Assembly: GCF_026343115.1 (NCBI RefSeq)
Contig: NZ_JAPEMC010000001.1
Coordinates: 2,232,001 to 2,296,000 of the forward strand
Direction: 5' to 3'
Length of the DNA stretch: 64,000 nucleotides
From: Streptomyces sp. NBC_00102
Lineage (GTDB): Bacteria > Actinomycetota > Actinomycetes > Streptomycetales > Streptomycetaceae
Made by a program: the position numbers and the translations under genes. This document shows positions 9,209 to 17,908 of the stretch, in pieces (the first letter of the stretch is position 1; the number at the start of each line of letters is the position of its first letter). The notes below the pieces were generated by a model, which was not told where the DNA came from, made no database searches, and was given only the letters and a program-made list of their open reading frames with translations.

Positions 9209-9240
9209 AGGCTTCAAGGCTTCAAGGCTTCAAGGCTTCA
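9209..9240. repeat. 8-bp tandem repeat (GGCTTCAA)n after the hydrolase gene
   Basis: Four head-to-tail copies of GGCTTCAA begin directly after the TGA of the hydrolase gene. The block is bounded by CGCTGAAG and CTTCAGCG, which are inverted copies, so a weak hairpin can form. It lies between two convergent genes. Confidence 0.85.
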
Positions 9241-9328
9241 GCGTCGCTTGCGGCCGGCGGACCGTACCCGGCGCGTACCCGGCCCGGCGCGGCCCTGCGC
9301 ACCGGGCCCGGCGGCCGGCCCACCGGCC

Positions 9329-10033
9329 TCAGCGCAGCCCCTTGCCGCCGCCCGGTCCCCGCGACTCCCCCGGCCCGCCCACCGCCTTCGCCCTGGCTTC
9401 CGCTTCGGCTTCCTTGCGGCGGCGGCGTTCCGCCTTGCTCCACCTGCGCTCCACGCCGACACCGCCCATCAGGGCGAAGCCGGTGACGGTCACCCTCGGC
9501 GCGTCCGGGGCGGGTTCGCCCTCGTCCTTGGCCCGCTCGTCGAACCCGCCCATGAATCCGGTTCCGTTGACCCGCACATGAACGTCCGGCGGCACGGTGA
9601 CACCCATACCGCCCATGATCGCGACGCAGCGGATCGTCACCTCGCGCTCCGCGAAACGGGCCTCGCGCAGATCGACGACCCCGCCGCCCCACATCACGAA
9701 CGAGGTGAACGTCCGGCCCACGGTCCATCGCCCCTTGCGGCTGAAGCCGCCCCAGAACGCGAACCCGCCCTTCGACGTCGGCTCTCCCCCGATCCGCTCC
9801 GACCACGCGGTCACCGCGGCCCCGCCCACGTCCGGCAACTGCTCCCCGGAAAGCGGCAGATCACGGACGAGCGGGGTCAACTCTCCCCGCGTGCGCGCCG
9901 CGTAGGCCGATTCGAGCCGTTGCTCGAACTCACCCATGTCCAGGCGGCCTTCGGCCATGGCGTCCCGCAGGATCTCGGCGATCCGTTCCCGTTCCGCGTC
10001 GGAGGCGCGCATGTCGGGGAGTTCACTCGTCAT
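9329..10033 (-). CDS. DUF1707 and LiaF-like domain protein
   Basis: This protein of 234 residues starts at MTSELPDMRASDAERERIAEIL. The first 60 residues are a DUF1707 domain (DAMAEGRLDMGEFEQRLESAYAARTRGEL), a small helical module common in actinobacterial membrane or regulatory proteins. Residues about 100-205 form beta-repeats, with GGGVVDLREARF, AIMGGMGVTVPPDV and ALMGGVGVERR, like the C-terminal domain of the cell-wall stress protein LiaF/VraT. The tail is Lys/Glu/Arg-rich. No transmembrane helix is obvious. I infer a role in envelope-stress sensing. It is convergent with the hydrolase gene and 48 bp from the ABC ATPase gene. Confidence 0.8.
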   Translation of the reverse strand: MTSELPDMRASDAERERIAEILRDAMAEGRLDMGEFEQRLESAYAARTRGELTPLVRDLPLSGEQLPDVGGAAVTAWSERIGGEPTSKGGFAFWGGFSRKGRWTVGRTFTSFVMWGGGVVDLREARFAEREVTIRCVAIMGGMGVTVPPDVHVRVNGTGFMGGFDERAKDEGEPAPDAPRVTVTGFALMGGVGVERRWSKAERRRRKEAEAEARAKAVGGPGESRGPGGGKGLR

Positions 10034-10081
10034 GGCGCCCACCCTATGCACCACGCGCACCCACGGACCAGAGCCCCCGGG

Positions 10082-11257
10082 TCACGCCGCGGGGTGCGAA
10101 CCCGCCGCGTACATCCGGGCGATCACGTCCTCGATGTCCGGCTCCCGCACCGAGAGGTCCTTCAGCGGGTACTCCGCCGCGATCCGCGCCACCAGCGGGG
10201 CCACGGAGGCGCCCGCCGGAAGCGCCAGCCACTGGCGCGGCCCCTCCGTCCTGAGCACCCGCGCCCGCAACGGCCCCTCCGACTCCACCGCGATCGGCGG
10301 GAGTTCGCGTTCCAGGTCCACCATCAGCACGCGCTCGCCCTCCCCCGCCTCGTGCAGCCCGGCGAGCGCGCCGTCGTACATCAGCCGGCCGTGGTCGATC
10401 ACCATCACCCGGCGGCACAACTGCTCGATGTCGGTGAGGTCGTGGGTGGTGAGCAGCACGGTGGTGGACCGCTCCTCGTTGAGGTCCTTGAGGAACTGCC
10501 GCACCTTGGTCTTGGAGATGATGTCGAGCCCGATCGTCGGCTCGTCCAGGTACAGCACCTCCGGATCGTGCAGCAGTGCCGCCGCGATGTCGCCGCGCAT
10601 CCGCTGCCCGAGGGAGAGCTGCCGCACCGGCTTGTCCAACAGGTCTCCCAGATCGAGAAGTTCGACGCACCGATCGAGATTCTCCCGGTAACGCGCCTCC
10701 GGGATGCGGTACATGCGGTGCATCAGCCGGTACGAGTCCTTCAACGGCAGGTCCCACCACAGCGTGGTGCGTTGCCCGAACACCACCCCGATGCGGTGCG
10801 CCAGCCGGGTGCGGTCCCGTGACGGGTCGACGCCCGCGACCCGCAACCGGCCCCCGCTCGGGGTCAGGATGCCCGTCAGCATCTTGATCGTCGTCGACTT
10901 GCCCGCGCCGTTCGGGCCGATGTACCCGACCATCTCGCCGCGCGCCACCCGGAAGCTGATCCCGTCCACCGCGCGCACCTCGCGGCGCTCGCGCCGCAGG
11001 AAGCCCGTCCTGCTGCGCACCTGGAAGACCTTCTCCACCCCGTCCAGCTCGATGAACGAATCGTCGGGCCCCGGGGGCCGTACGTCCCTGGCCACCGCCG
11101 CCCCCACACTCGTCCTCACCGTCGGCCCCACCGCCGTCACCGCCGCCCCCACACTCGTCCTCACCGTCGGCCCCACCGCCGTCACCGCCGCTGCCACACC
11201 CGTGTCCGTGTTCCGCTCCATGCCCGTGTCCGCTCCCGTCCCCACGCCCGAACCCAT
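10082..11257 (-). CDS. ABC-2 type exporter ATP-binding subunit
   Basis: This ATPase has Walker A GPNGAGKST, signature LSLGQRMRGD, Walker B VLYLDEPTIGLD and switch His TTHDL, in the order of ABC-2 exporters. It ends in a C-terminal extension (GEGERVLMVDLERELPP). Conserved homology begins at DSFIELDGVEKVF. The 70 or so residues before that are low-complexity and contain an exact 15-residue duplication encoded by a 45-bp DNA repeat. The ATG at 11257 lies 20 bp after the permease stop, but a later start is possible. With the two permease genes upstream it forms one operon. The substrate is unknown. Confidence 0.88.
   Translation of the reverse strand: MGSGVGTGADTGMERNTDTGVAAAVTAVGPTVRTSVGAAVTAVGPTVRTSVGAAVARDVRPPGPDDSFIELDGVEKVFQVRSRTGFLRRERREVRAVDGISFRVARGEMVGYIGPNGAGKSTTIKMLTGILTPSGGRLRVAGVDPSRDRTRLAHRIGVVFGQRTTLWWDLPLKDSYRLMHRMYRIPEARYRENLDRCVELLDLGDLLDKPVRQLSLGQRMRGDIAAALLHDPEVLYLDEPTIGLDIISKTKVRQFLKDLNEERSTTVLLTTHDLTDIEQLCRRVMVIDHGRLMYDGALAGLHEAGEGERVLMVDLERELPPIAVESEGPLRARVLRTEGPRQWLALPAGASVAPLVARIAAEYPLKDLSVREPDIEDVIARMYAAGSHPAA
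11100..11189. repeat. Exact 45-bp tandem duplication in the ABC ATPase 5' region
   Basis: Two identical 45-bp units, 11100-11144 and 11145-11189, lie in the N-terminal coding region of the ABC ATPase. They encode the peptide AAVTAVGPTVRTSVG twice. The region precedes the conserved ATPase fold, so it may be a variable linker or, if a later start is used, non-coding. Confidence 0.9.
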
Positions 11258-11277
11258 CCCCGCAACCCCGTTCCCGG

Positions 11278-12222
11278 TCAACTTCCCGTACTCCGGTACG
11301 CCCGCAGCCCCGCACGCCACGCCAGCCCGGCGAGCAGCCCGCACCCGGCCGCCACCAGCGGCGAGAGGAAAGCCACCCACTCCGGCAGCGCCACCGGGTA
11401 CTCCCGCCCCAGCACGTACAGCGCGGGCAGCCAGCTGACGAAGGCCAGCGGCACGACGAACGTCACCCCGCGCACCAGCTCGCGGGCGAAGACCGAGGGC
11501 GGGTACTGCAACAGGGTCTGGCCGCCGTACGTGAAGGAGTTCTGCACCTGTGCCGCGTCCTGGGCGAAGAACTGGACGACCGACCCACCGACGTAGACCG
11601 CCCCGAAGAACGCCCCGCCGCTCACCACCGCCAGCGGCACCAGCAGCACCTTCAGCGGGGTCCAGTCGATGTCGAGGACCACCAGGGCGTACCCCAGCAC
11701 CATCAGCCCCTGGATGATCCGCCCCACCCGGCGCAGCGCGAACCGGTCGGCCGCCACCTGCACCAGCACCGGCACCGGGCGCACCAGCAGCGTGTCGAAG
11801 GTGCCGTCCCGCACCCGCTCACCGATCCGGTCCAGGGACCCCAGCAGCAGGTCGGCCAGCCCGAACGCGGTCGCCGCCATCCCGTACAGCAGGGCGGTCT
11901 CCGGCAGGGAGTAGCCGCCCAGGGCGTCGACGTGGCCGAACATCAGCATGATGGTGACGAAGTCGAAGACCGTCGCGAGGAAGTTGCCGAGTGTCGTCAT
12001 GGCGAACGACGCCCGGTACGCCATCGTCGAGCGGATCCACATCCCCGCGATGAGCCGGTAGGCGCGGACCCCCTCCACCAGCGGCGACCGCTCGCCGGGA
12101 CCTGGCCGGGCCCAGGCGCCGGACCCGGACCCCCGTCCCGTACGCGCGTCACCGTCCGTACCGCTGCCGCCGCCGTCACCGCCCGCGCCTCCGCCGCCCG
12201 GGACGAGCACCGTGTCAGCCAC
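11278..12222 (-). CDS. ABC-2 type exporter permease, second of two
   Basis: This is a 314-residue permease starting at GTG 12222, which overlaps the stop of the preceding permease gene by 8 bp. A Gly-rich hydrophilic N-terminus of about 50 residues precedes six hydrophobic segments. These include MTTLGNFLATVFDFVTIMLMFG, LLYGMAATAFGLADLLLGSL and a C-terminal pair around VAFLSPLVAAGCGLLAGLAW. The motif RDGTFDTLLVRPVP between helices is typical of the ABC-2 permeases that work in pairs with a DrrA-like ATPase. It sits between its partner permease and the ATPase gene in one operon, so a heterodimeric export channel is likely. Confidence 0.87.
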   Translation of the reverse strand: MADTVLVPGGGGAGGDGGGSGTDGDARTGRGSGSGAWARPGPGERSPLVEGVRAYRLIAGMWIRSTMAYRASFAMTTLGNFLATVFDFVTIMLMFGHVDALGGYSLPETALLYGMAATAFGLADLLLGSLDRIGERVRDGTFDTLLVRPVPVLVQVAADRFALRRVGRIIQGLMVLGYALVVLDIDWTPLKVLLVPLAVVSGGAFFGAVYVGGSVVQFFAQDAAQVQNSFTYGGQTLLQYPPSVFARELVRGVTFVVPLAFVSWLPALYVLGREYPVALPEWVAFLSPLVAAGCGLLAGLAWRAGLRAYRSTGS

Positions 12223-13015
12223 CCTGCACCACCACTCTCCTCGTCGCGACGGACTGGAGCACCCGGCCCGTCGACAGCAGCACCAGCGCCCAGCCCGCCT
12301 GGAAGGCGAGCGCCCCCACCAGGTCCCACCCGGTCCGCTCGCCGAGGAACACGTCGGCGGGCACCTGGAGGAACGCCGACCACGGCAGGGCCCGCGCCAC
12401 CTCGCCCAGCAGCCCCGGGAACAGATTCAGCGGCAGCAGCAGCCCCGAGAAGAACAGCCCCGTCAGAAAGCTGATCTGGAGCACCCCCGCCCCGTCCATC
12501 AGCCAGAACGCGGCCAGCGCGACGAGGAAGCGGACGGCGAAGCTGACCACCACCCCGAGCGCCAGCGACACCAGGAACGCCAGCCACGTCCAGGGCGAGA
12601 CGGGCAGCGCCAGGTCGAAGGCGAACGCACCGATCGTCATCGGTACGACGCCGCGCCCCAGGAAGTTGAAGGCGGCCCGGCCCAGGTCCCCGGCCAGATA
12701 CCAGCACTGGAGGTCGGCGGGCCGGTAGAGGTCGATCGCGATGTCGCCGGTGCGGATGCGCTCCATCAGCTCGTTCTCGAATCCGCCGCCCATCAGTGAA
12801 CACGTCATCAGCAGCGCCTGTCCCAGCCAGACGTAGGTCAGCGCCTGCGCGGTGTCGTACCCTCCGAGGTCCGGCCGCTCCGCCCAGAGCGCGGTGTAGG
12901 TGTACGCGATGATGAAGCCGAAGACGGTGTTGGTGAAGATCCCCGCCATCGTCGCCATCCGGTACGTGGCATGCCGGCGGAACCCGCCCGCCGCCACCAC
13001 GGCATAAACCCGCAC
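12215..13015 (-). CDS. ABC-2 type exporter permease, first of two
   Basis: This 266-residue permease starts at GTG 13015 with an excellent site GGGAGGGGAG seven bases upstream. It has six hydrophobic segments, beginning MATMAGIFTNTVFGFIIAYTY and ending ALAFQAGWALVLLSTGRVLQ. The sequence MERIRTGDIAIDLYRPADLQCW between helices 3 and 4 is the counterpart of the RDGTFDTLLVRP loop in its partner. It is the promoter-proximal gene of the exporter operon. It is divergent from the penicillin-binding protein gene. Confidence 0.87.
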   Translation of the reverse strand: MRVYAVVAAGGFRRHATYRMATMAGIFTNTVFGFIIAYTYTALWAERPDLGGYDTAQALTYVWLGQALLMTCSLMGGGFENELMERIRTGDIAIDLYRPADLQCWYLAGDLGRAAFNFLGRGVVPMTIGAFAFDLALPVSPWTWLAFLVSLALGVVVSFAVRFLVALAAFWLMDGAGVLQISFLTGLFFSGLLLPLNLFPGLLGEVARALPWSAFLQVPADVFLGERTGWDLVGALAFQAGWALVLLSTGRVLQSVATRRVVVQGG

Positions 13016-13205
13016 GTCTCTCCCCTCCCGGCGCCAAAGCGGCCGACAGTAACCCAGGTTTGCGGCGCCCGGCGACCTCTTTTCCGGGGGCGCGCGCGGC
13101 ATTCCGCAGGGCGTACCGGGGCGCAACCAGGTGCGTTCCGAGGGTTATCGGTGCGAAAGGGGCAGTATGAGAGGACTGTCCCGCGGCCGAGGAGTCTTCA
13201 CCGAC

Positions 13206-15722
13206 ATGAGCGACGAGCCAGAGCGCTGGGCCCCCCGGGACTCCTCGGGGGAACCTGCCGGACACGAGGACGCCGCGCCCGCCGGGGAGGAGCACCCGCA
13301 CGGGACACCGGACGGCAAGACCGCGAAGAAGCGCCCGAAACGCCCCCGGCGCAAGGGATGGCGCCGCCTCGTACCGACCTGGCGCATGGTCCTCGGGGCC
13401 GTACTGCTGATCGCCGTGCTTCTCGTGGGCGGCTTCATCGCCGGGTACCAGCTCGTCGACATCCCCGCCGCGAACTCCAGCGCCACCGCCCAGAGCAACG
13501 TCTACCTCTACCGCGACGGGGCGGTCATCGCCCGCGACGGCGAGGTCAACCGGGAGAACGTCCAGCTCGCCCAGGTCCCCGTGGACGTGCGGCACGCCGT
13601 GCTCGCCGCGGAGGACCGCAACTTCTACTCCGAGCGCGCCGTCGACATCGGCGCCATGCTCCGCGCCGCCTGGAACACCGTCACCGGCAAGGGCAGACAG
13701 GGCGGTTCGACCATCACCCAGCAGTACGTCAAGAACTACTACCTCGGCCAGGAGCAGACGGTCGTCCGCAAGGCCAAGGAGTTCTTCATCGCGATCAAGC
13801 TGGACCGCGAGCAGACCAAGGACCAGATCTTCGAGGGGTACCTCAACACCAGCTACTTCGGCCGCAACGCCTACGGCATCCAGGCCGCGGCCCAGGCGTA
13901 CTACGGCAAGGACGTCACCGACGTGGACGTCGCCGAGGGCGCGTACCTCGCCTCGCTCCTCAACGCCCCCAGCGCGTACGACGTCGTCGCCCACCCGGAG
14001 AACAAGCCGGCCGTCCTCGCCCGCTGGAACTACGTACTCGACGGCATGGCCAAGGAGGAGTGGCTCGGGGTGTCCGCGCGCGCCGCGCTCACCTTCCCGC
14101 CGCCGGACGAGGCGAAGACGTCCACCGGCCTCTCGGGGCAGCGCGGTTACGTCGTCGACGCGGTGAAGGACTACCTCACCGGCCACGGGATCGTCGACGA
14201 GGAGACCCTCGCGACCGGCGGGTACCGGATCACCACCACCCTGGAGAAGGAGAAGCAGGACGCCTTCGTGGACGCCGTCGAGGAGAACGTGACCTCCCGC
14301 ACCGACGACGGCAACAAGGCCGACCGCAACGTCCGCGTCGGCGGCGCCTCCATCGACCCCGCCACCGGCGAGGTCGTCGCCCTGTACGGCGGCATCGACT
14401 ACACCCGCCAGTACGTCAACAACGCCACCCGCCGCGACTACCAGGTCGGCTCCACCTTCAAACCGTTCGTCTTCACCGCCGCCGTCGCCAACGACTCCAC
14501 CACCCAGGACGGCCGCCGCATCACCCCGAACACCCGCTACGACGGCACCAACAAGCGTCCTGTACAAGGGAGTCGGGGCGACACCGGGTACGCCCCCGCC
14601 AACGAGGACGACCTCAGCTACGGCGACATCACCGTCCGCGCGGCCACCGACAAGTCCGTCAACGCGGTGTACGCGCAGATGGCCGAGGACGTCGGGCCCG
14701 AGAAGGTCAAGGAGGCGGCGGTCGACCTCGGCATCCCCGAGAACACCCCCGACCTGACCGCCTCCCCGTCCATCGCGCTCGGCCCGGCCACCGCCAGTGT
14801 GCTCGACATGACCGAGGCGTACGCGACCCTCGCCAACCACGGGCGCCGTGGCACGTACACCCTCGTGGAGAAGGTCACCAAGGACGGCCGGACCGTCTCG
14901 CTGCCCGGCACCACCACCCGGCAGGCCGTCAGCAGACAGGCCGCCGACACCACCACCGCGATCCTGCGGAGCGTCGTCGAGGGCGGCACCGGAACCGCCG
15001 CCCGGGCCGCGGGCCGCCCGGCCGCCGGGAAGACCGGCACCGCCGAGGAGGACAAGGCCGCCTGGTTCGCCGGCTACACCCCGGACCTCGCGACCGTCGT
15101 CGCCGTCATGGGCCAGGACCCGGACACCGGGACGCAGGAGTCCTTGTACGGAGCCCTCGGCCAGTCCCGCGTCAACGGCGGCGGCGCCCCGGCCGAGACC
15201 TGGGCCGACTACACCGCCGCCGCCCTCGAAGGCTCCGAGGTGCAGGAGTTCGACCTGGATCTCGCGGAGGGCAGCGAGGAACCTCAGGAACCCGAGGACC
15301 CCACCGGCGAGGAGACGTCGCCCAACGACCCCGACTCCCCCTCGGACACCCCGAGCGGCGAGATCCCCACCACCCCCGCGGGCACGGCCCCGGCCACCCC
15401 CGGCCCGACCGACACCGGCGCGGGCGGCACCACCGGAACGGGCCCCACCGGCGGCAACGCCGCGAACGGCGGCACCGGAACCGGCGGCGGCACTGGAACC
15501 GGCGGCGGCACCGGAGACAACGGGGACGGGGGCACCGCGAACGGCGGCACCGCCGGCGACGGCGGCGCGAACGGCGGCAGCACCGACGCGGGCACCACCG
15601 GGGACGACGGAGAACCCGGCCCCACCGGGAACAACGGCACCGGCGGCCCCCGGGACGGCGGCTTCGTCGGCGGCGCCCGGGGCCCGGACCGGGGCCCGGA
15701 GTTCCGCTACCCCTGGCGGTGA
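13206..15722 (+). CDS. Class A penicillin-binding protein (transglycosylase/transpeptidase)
   Basis: This is an 838-residue bifunctional peptidoglycan synthase. A basic cytoplasmic tail (KKRPKRPRRKGWRR) leads to one transmembrane helix (MVLGAVLLIAVLLVGGFIAGY). The GT51 glycosyltransferase has its catalytic Glu136 in AAEDRNFYSE and GGSTITQQ further on. The transpeptidase has Ser416 in GSTFKPF, the SVN motif at 484-486 and KTG at 609-611. The last 130 or so residues are Thr/Gly/Pro/Asp-rich, with GTGTGGGTG repeats, and are probably disordered outside the membrane. An upstream ATG at 13167 has a good AAAGGGG site, but the added codons are atypical. Confidence 0.93.
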   Translation: MSDEPERWAPRDSSGEPAGHEDAAPAGEEHPHGTPDGKTAKKRPKRPRRKGWRRLVPTWRMVLGAVLLIAVLLVGGFIAGYQLVDIPAANSSATAQSNVYLYRDGAVIARDGEVNRENVQLAQVPVDVRHAVLAAEDRNFYSERAVDIGAMLRAAWNTVTGKGRQGGSTITQQYVKNYYLGQEQTVVRKAKEFFIAIKLDREQTKDQIFEGYLNTSYFGRNAYGIQAAAQAYYGKDVTDVDVAEGAYLASLLNAPSAYDVVAHPENKPAVLARWNYVLDGMAKEEWLGVSARAALTFPPPDEAKTSTGLSGQRGYVVDAVKDYLTGHGIVDEETLATGGYRITTTLEKEKQDAFVDAVEENVTSRTDDGNKADRNVRVGGASIDPATGEVVALYGGIDYTRQYVNNATRRDYQVGSTFKPFVFTAAVANDSTTQDGRRITPNTRYDGTNKRPVQGSRGDTGYAPANEDDLSYGDITVRAATDKSVNAVYAQMAEDVGPEKVKEAAVDLGIPENTPDLTASPSIALGPATASVLDMTEAYATLANHGRRGTYTLVEKVTKDGRTVSLPGTTTRQAVSRQAADTTTAILRSVVEGGTGTAARAAGRPAAGKTGTAEEDKAAWFAGYTPDLATVVAVMGQDPDTGTQESLYGALGQSRVNGGGAPAETWADYTAAALEGSEVQEFDLDLAEGSEEPQEPEDPTGEETSPNDPDSPSDTPSGEIPTTPAGTAPATPGPTDTGAGGTTGTGPTGGNAANGGTGTGGGTGTGGGTGDNGDGGTANGGTAGDGGANGGSTDAGTTGDDGEPGPTGNNGTGGPRDGGFVGGARGPDRGPEFRYPWR

Positions 15723-15759
15723 GACCCCGGGGCGGACCACCCCGCAGACCGGAGGCGGC

Positions 15760-16080
15760 TCAGTGCCCCGAGGTCGCCTTCAGCCCCACCACGGAGACCA
15801 GCAGCAGACAGACGAAGAAGATCCGGGCGGCGGTCACCGGCTCGTGCAGCACCACCATCCCCAGCACCGCCGCACCGGCGGCCCCGATCCCCACCCAGAC
15901 GCCGTACGCCGTACCGATCGGCAACGACTTCGCCGCCTGCGCGAGCAGCAGCATGCTGGCCACGATCCCGAGGACGGTGAACACGCTCGGCCACAGCCGG
16001 GTGAACCCCTCCGCGTACTTCATACCGATCGACCAGCCCACTTCGAGCAGACCGGCGATGATCAAGAGAACCCAGGCCAC
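15760..16080 (-). CDS. SMR family efflux protein (SugE/Gdx-like)
   Basis: This is a 106-residue small multidrug resistance protein with four transmembrane helices. The coupling carboxylate is Glu13 in IIAGLLEVGWSIGMKYAEG. The signature LWPSVFTVLGIVASMLLLAQA and the loop LPIGTAYGVWVGIGAAGA match SugE/Gdx-type members. Known relatives exchange protons for guanidinium or quaternary ammonium ions. The GTG start at 16080 was chosen because GGAGG lies eight bases upstream and the length then fits the family exactly. It is convergent with the penicillin-binding protein gene. Confidence 0.88.
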   Translation of the reverse strand: MAWVLLIIAGLLEVGWSIGMKYAEGFTRLWPSVFTVLGIVASMLLLAQAAKSLPIGTAYGVWVGIGAAGAAVLGMVVLHEPVTAARIFFVCLLLVSVVGLKATSGH

Positions 16081-16185
16081 GACGGCCACCTCCGACGACG
16101 ACACGCGGAACAACACGGACTGCGTCGTCTTTACAAGCCCGGTACGGCGCGTCTCGTCGGGTGATCCCACCGTAGCAACAAACGC

Positions 16186-16221
16186 GGTGGGGCCCGGTGA
16201 CCGCGGTCACCGGGCCCCACC
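16186..16221. terminator. Perfect 36-bp palindrome, terminator of the GroES-like gene
   Basis: An uninterrupted palindrome with 18-bp arms is centred on CCGCGG at 16201-16206. It lies 46 bp downstream of the stop codon of the GroES-like gene on the minus strand. Stability and position suggest a rho-independent-type stop without a T tract, as is common in Streptomyces. Confidence 0.7.
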
Positions 16222-16267
16222 GGAGCAAGCGGGCCGGGGGCTACGGATACAGCCCGCAGGCCGGGGG

Positions 16268-16609
16268 CTACAGATACAGACCCGTCGAATCCACCGAGCC
16301 CTCGAACCGGTCCGCCGCCACCGCGTGCAGATCCCGCTCCCGCATCAGTACGTACGCGACGCTCCGCACCTCGACCTCGGCGCGGTCCTCGGGGTCGTAC
16401 AGCACCCGGTCCCCGGGCTCGACCGACCGCACGTTCTGGCCCACCGCCACCACCCTGGCCCAGGCCAGCCGACGGCCCACCGCCGCCGTCGCGGGAATCA
16501 GAATGCCGCCGCCCGACCGGCGCTCGCCCTCCGGCGAGTCGGACCGGACCAGCACACGGTCGTGCAACATGCGGATGGGCAGCTTGTCGTCCTGGGTGTT
16601 GTCGCTCAC
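16268..16609 (-). CDS. GroES-like co-chaperonin family protein
   Basis: This 113-residue protein resembles Cpn10/GroES. It has IRMLHDRVLVRSDSPEGERRSGGGILIP, which corresponds to the GroES roof-loop and mobile-loop region. WARVVAVGQNVRSVEPGDRVLYDPEDRAEVEV and a final YVLMRERDLHAV follow. The Ile-rich mobile loop that binds GroEL is less hydrophobic than in a standard GroES, and there is no adjacent groEL. I infer a divergent paralogue conserved in Streptomyces, not the main co-chaperonin. The GTG start follows GGCGGGTAGG. Part of its 3' end, with the stop codon, is duplicated just downstream (about 16230-16285). Confidence 0.82.
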   Translation of the reverse strand: MSDNTQDDKLPIRMLHDRVLVRSDSPEGERRSGGGILIPATAAVGRRLAWARVVAVGQNVRSVEPGDRVLYDPEDRAEVEVRSVAYVLMRERDLHAVAADRFEGSVDSTGLYL

Positions 16610-16744
16610 GCCCCGCAACCTACCCGCCGGGCCGCCGCCCGTACGCCGTAGGGGTGTGTCCACCCGCTTCCGCGTCACGCCGCGTATCCTTCCCGCGCCC
16701 AGGACGCCCGACCGGGCGCCCCCGCCGCGGGAGCACCGGACCGG

Positions 16745-17083
16745 CTACTTCCGGCGCCGGCAGTTCCCGTTCCCGCGCCGCGTCGACACGACCAGCAGAC
16801 CCACCACACCGACCGCGAGCAGCGCCACCGGCACCACCCGCTCCAGCCGGGGCGAGCCGTCCTCCGCCACGAACCGCGCCTTCACGTCCGAGACCGAACG
16901 ATTCACCGCGACGTACGCGCGGCCCGCCGTGCGGTCCACCTTCTCGGCGACCATGGCCTTCGCGTCACCGATGATCGTCTTCGGGTGCACCCGCACCCCG
17001 ATCTCGTCGAGGACCACAGCCAGCTGCTCACGCCTGCTGATGATGTCCGCCTCGATCTGCGCAGGGGTCCTCGTATCCGACAC
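16745..17083 (-). CDS. DUF3618 membrane-anchored protein
   Basis: This 112-residue protein has the DUF3618 pattern: RTPAQIEADIISRREQLAVV, then LDEIGVRVHPKTIIGDAKAM. A linker follows, then one C-terminal transmembrane helix (VVPVALLAVGVVGLLVVSTRR) and a short basic tail. The function is unknown. Family members are widespread in actinobacteria, often near stress or envelope genes. It is divergent from bcp across 128 bp. Confidence 0.85.
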   Translation of the reverse strand: MSDTRTPAQIEADIISRREQLAVVLDEIGVRVHPKTIIGDAKAMVAEKVDRTAGRAYVAVNRSVSDVKARFVAEDGSPRLERVVPVALLAVGVVGLLVVSTRRGNGNCRRRK

Positions 17084-17211
17084 TGCGCCGCCTCCGTGGT
17101 GGTCGTCCGGTAAACCTTCATCGACAGTCTGTCAGCTCGACCGCCCGCACACCCGGCGGCACCCCTATTACGCTCGGTCGCGTACATCCCACGCGCCACC
17201 CGAGGAGAACC

Positions 17212-17679
17212 ATGAGCGAGCGACTCCAGCCCGGCGACACCGCCCCCGCCTTCACCCTTCCGGACGCCGACGGCAAGGACGTGTCGCTCGCGGACCACAA
17301 GGGGCGCAAGGTGATCGTCTACTTCTACCCCAAGGCCCTTACCCCCGGTTGCACCAAGCAGGCCTGCGACTTCACCGACAACATCGACCTGCTGGCCGCC
17401 GCCGGGTACGACGTCATCGGCGTCTCGCCCGACAAGCCGGAGCAGCTCGCGAAGTTCCGCGAGCAGGAGCACCTCAAGGTCACCCTGGTCGGCGACCCCT
17501 CCAAGGAGGTCCTCGCGGCGTACGGCGCGTACGGCGAGAAGCAGTCCTACGGCAAAACGGTGACGGGCGTCATCCGCTCGACCTTCGTCGTCGACGAGGA
17601 GGGCCTGATCGAGCACGCCTTCTACAACGTCCGCGCCACCGGCCACGTCGCGAAGATCATCAAGGACCTCAAGATCTGA
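17212..17679 (+). CDS. bcp: Thioredoxin-dependent thiol peroxidase (Bcp/PrxQ)
   Basis: This 155-residue peroxiredoxin starts MSERLQPGDTAPAFTLPDADG behind GAGGAGA. The peroxidatic cysteine is Cys47 in TPGCTKQACDF and the resolving one Cys52, the spacing of two-cysteine PrxQ enzymes. A conserved Arg and Phe lie in GVIRSTFVVDEEG. It reduces hydrogen peroxide and organic hydroperoxides in the cytoplasm with electrons from thioredoxin. Length and motifs are complete. It is followed by a short 9-bp repeat (GACACGGCC, about 17729-17755) before the next gene. Confidence 0.95.
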   Translation: MSERLQPGDTAPAFTLPDADGKDVSLADHKGRKVIVYFYPKALTPGCTKQACDFTDNIDLLAAAGYDVIGVSPDKPEQLAKFREQEHLKVTLVGDPSKEVLAAYGAYGEKQSYGKTVTGVIRSTFVVDEEGLIEHAFYNVRATGHVAKIIKDLKI

Positions 17680-17908
17680 CGCCCGGCCCCCTCGCCCGGT
17701 GCGGCCCGCCGCCCGGACACGCCGGCACGGCCGACACGGCCGACACGGCCGACACCTCGCACGAACAGGCGGAAAGCGGCGACGCCAGTCGCGAGGAACC
17801 TGTCGTGAAGCTGTGAGGGAACTCGCAATCCTCCCCCGATTCGGTTTGCAACCGCCATGGCCGCACAGAAGCCTCCCCCGGAACACCCTCCGAGGAAAGG
17901 ATCCGGCC

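Noticed and set aside
10082..13015. Daunorubicin-type self-resistance exporter linked to a biosynthetic cluster
   Set aside because: The ABC-2 exporter resembles DrrAB-type systems, but no biosynthetic genes lie nearby and the surroundings are core genes.
15270..15720. Separate small gene in the Gly/Thr-rich end of the penicillin-binding protein gene
   Set aside because: The low-complexity segment is in frame with the transpeptidase domain and ends at its natural stop, so it is a C-terminal tail.
11997..15740. 1247-codon open frame on the minus strand
   Set aside because: It runs antisense through the penicillin-binding protein gene and the exporter permeases, whose motifs are clear. High G+C makes such long shadow frames routine.
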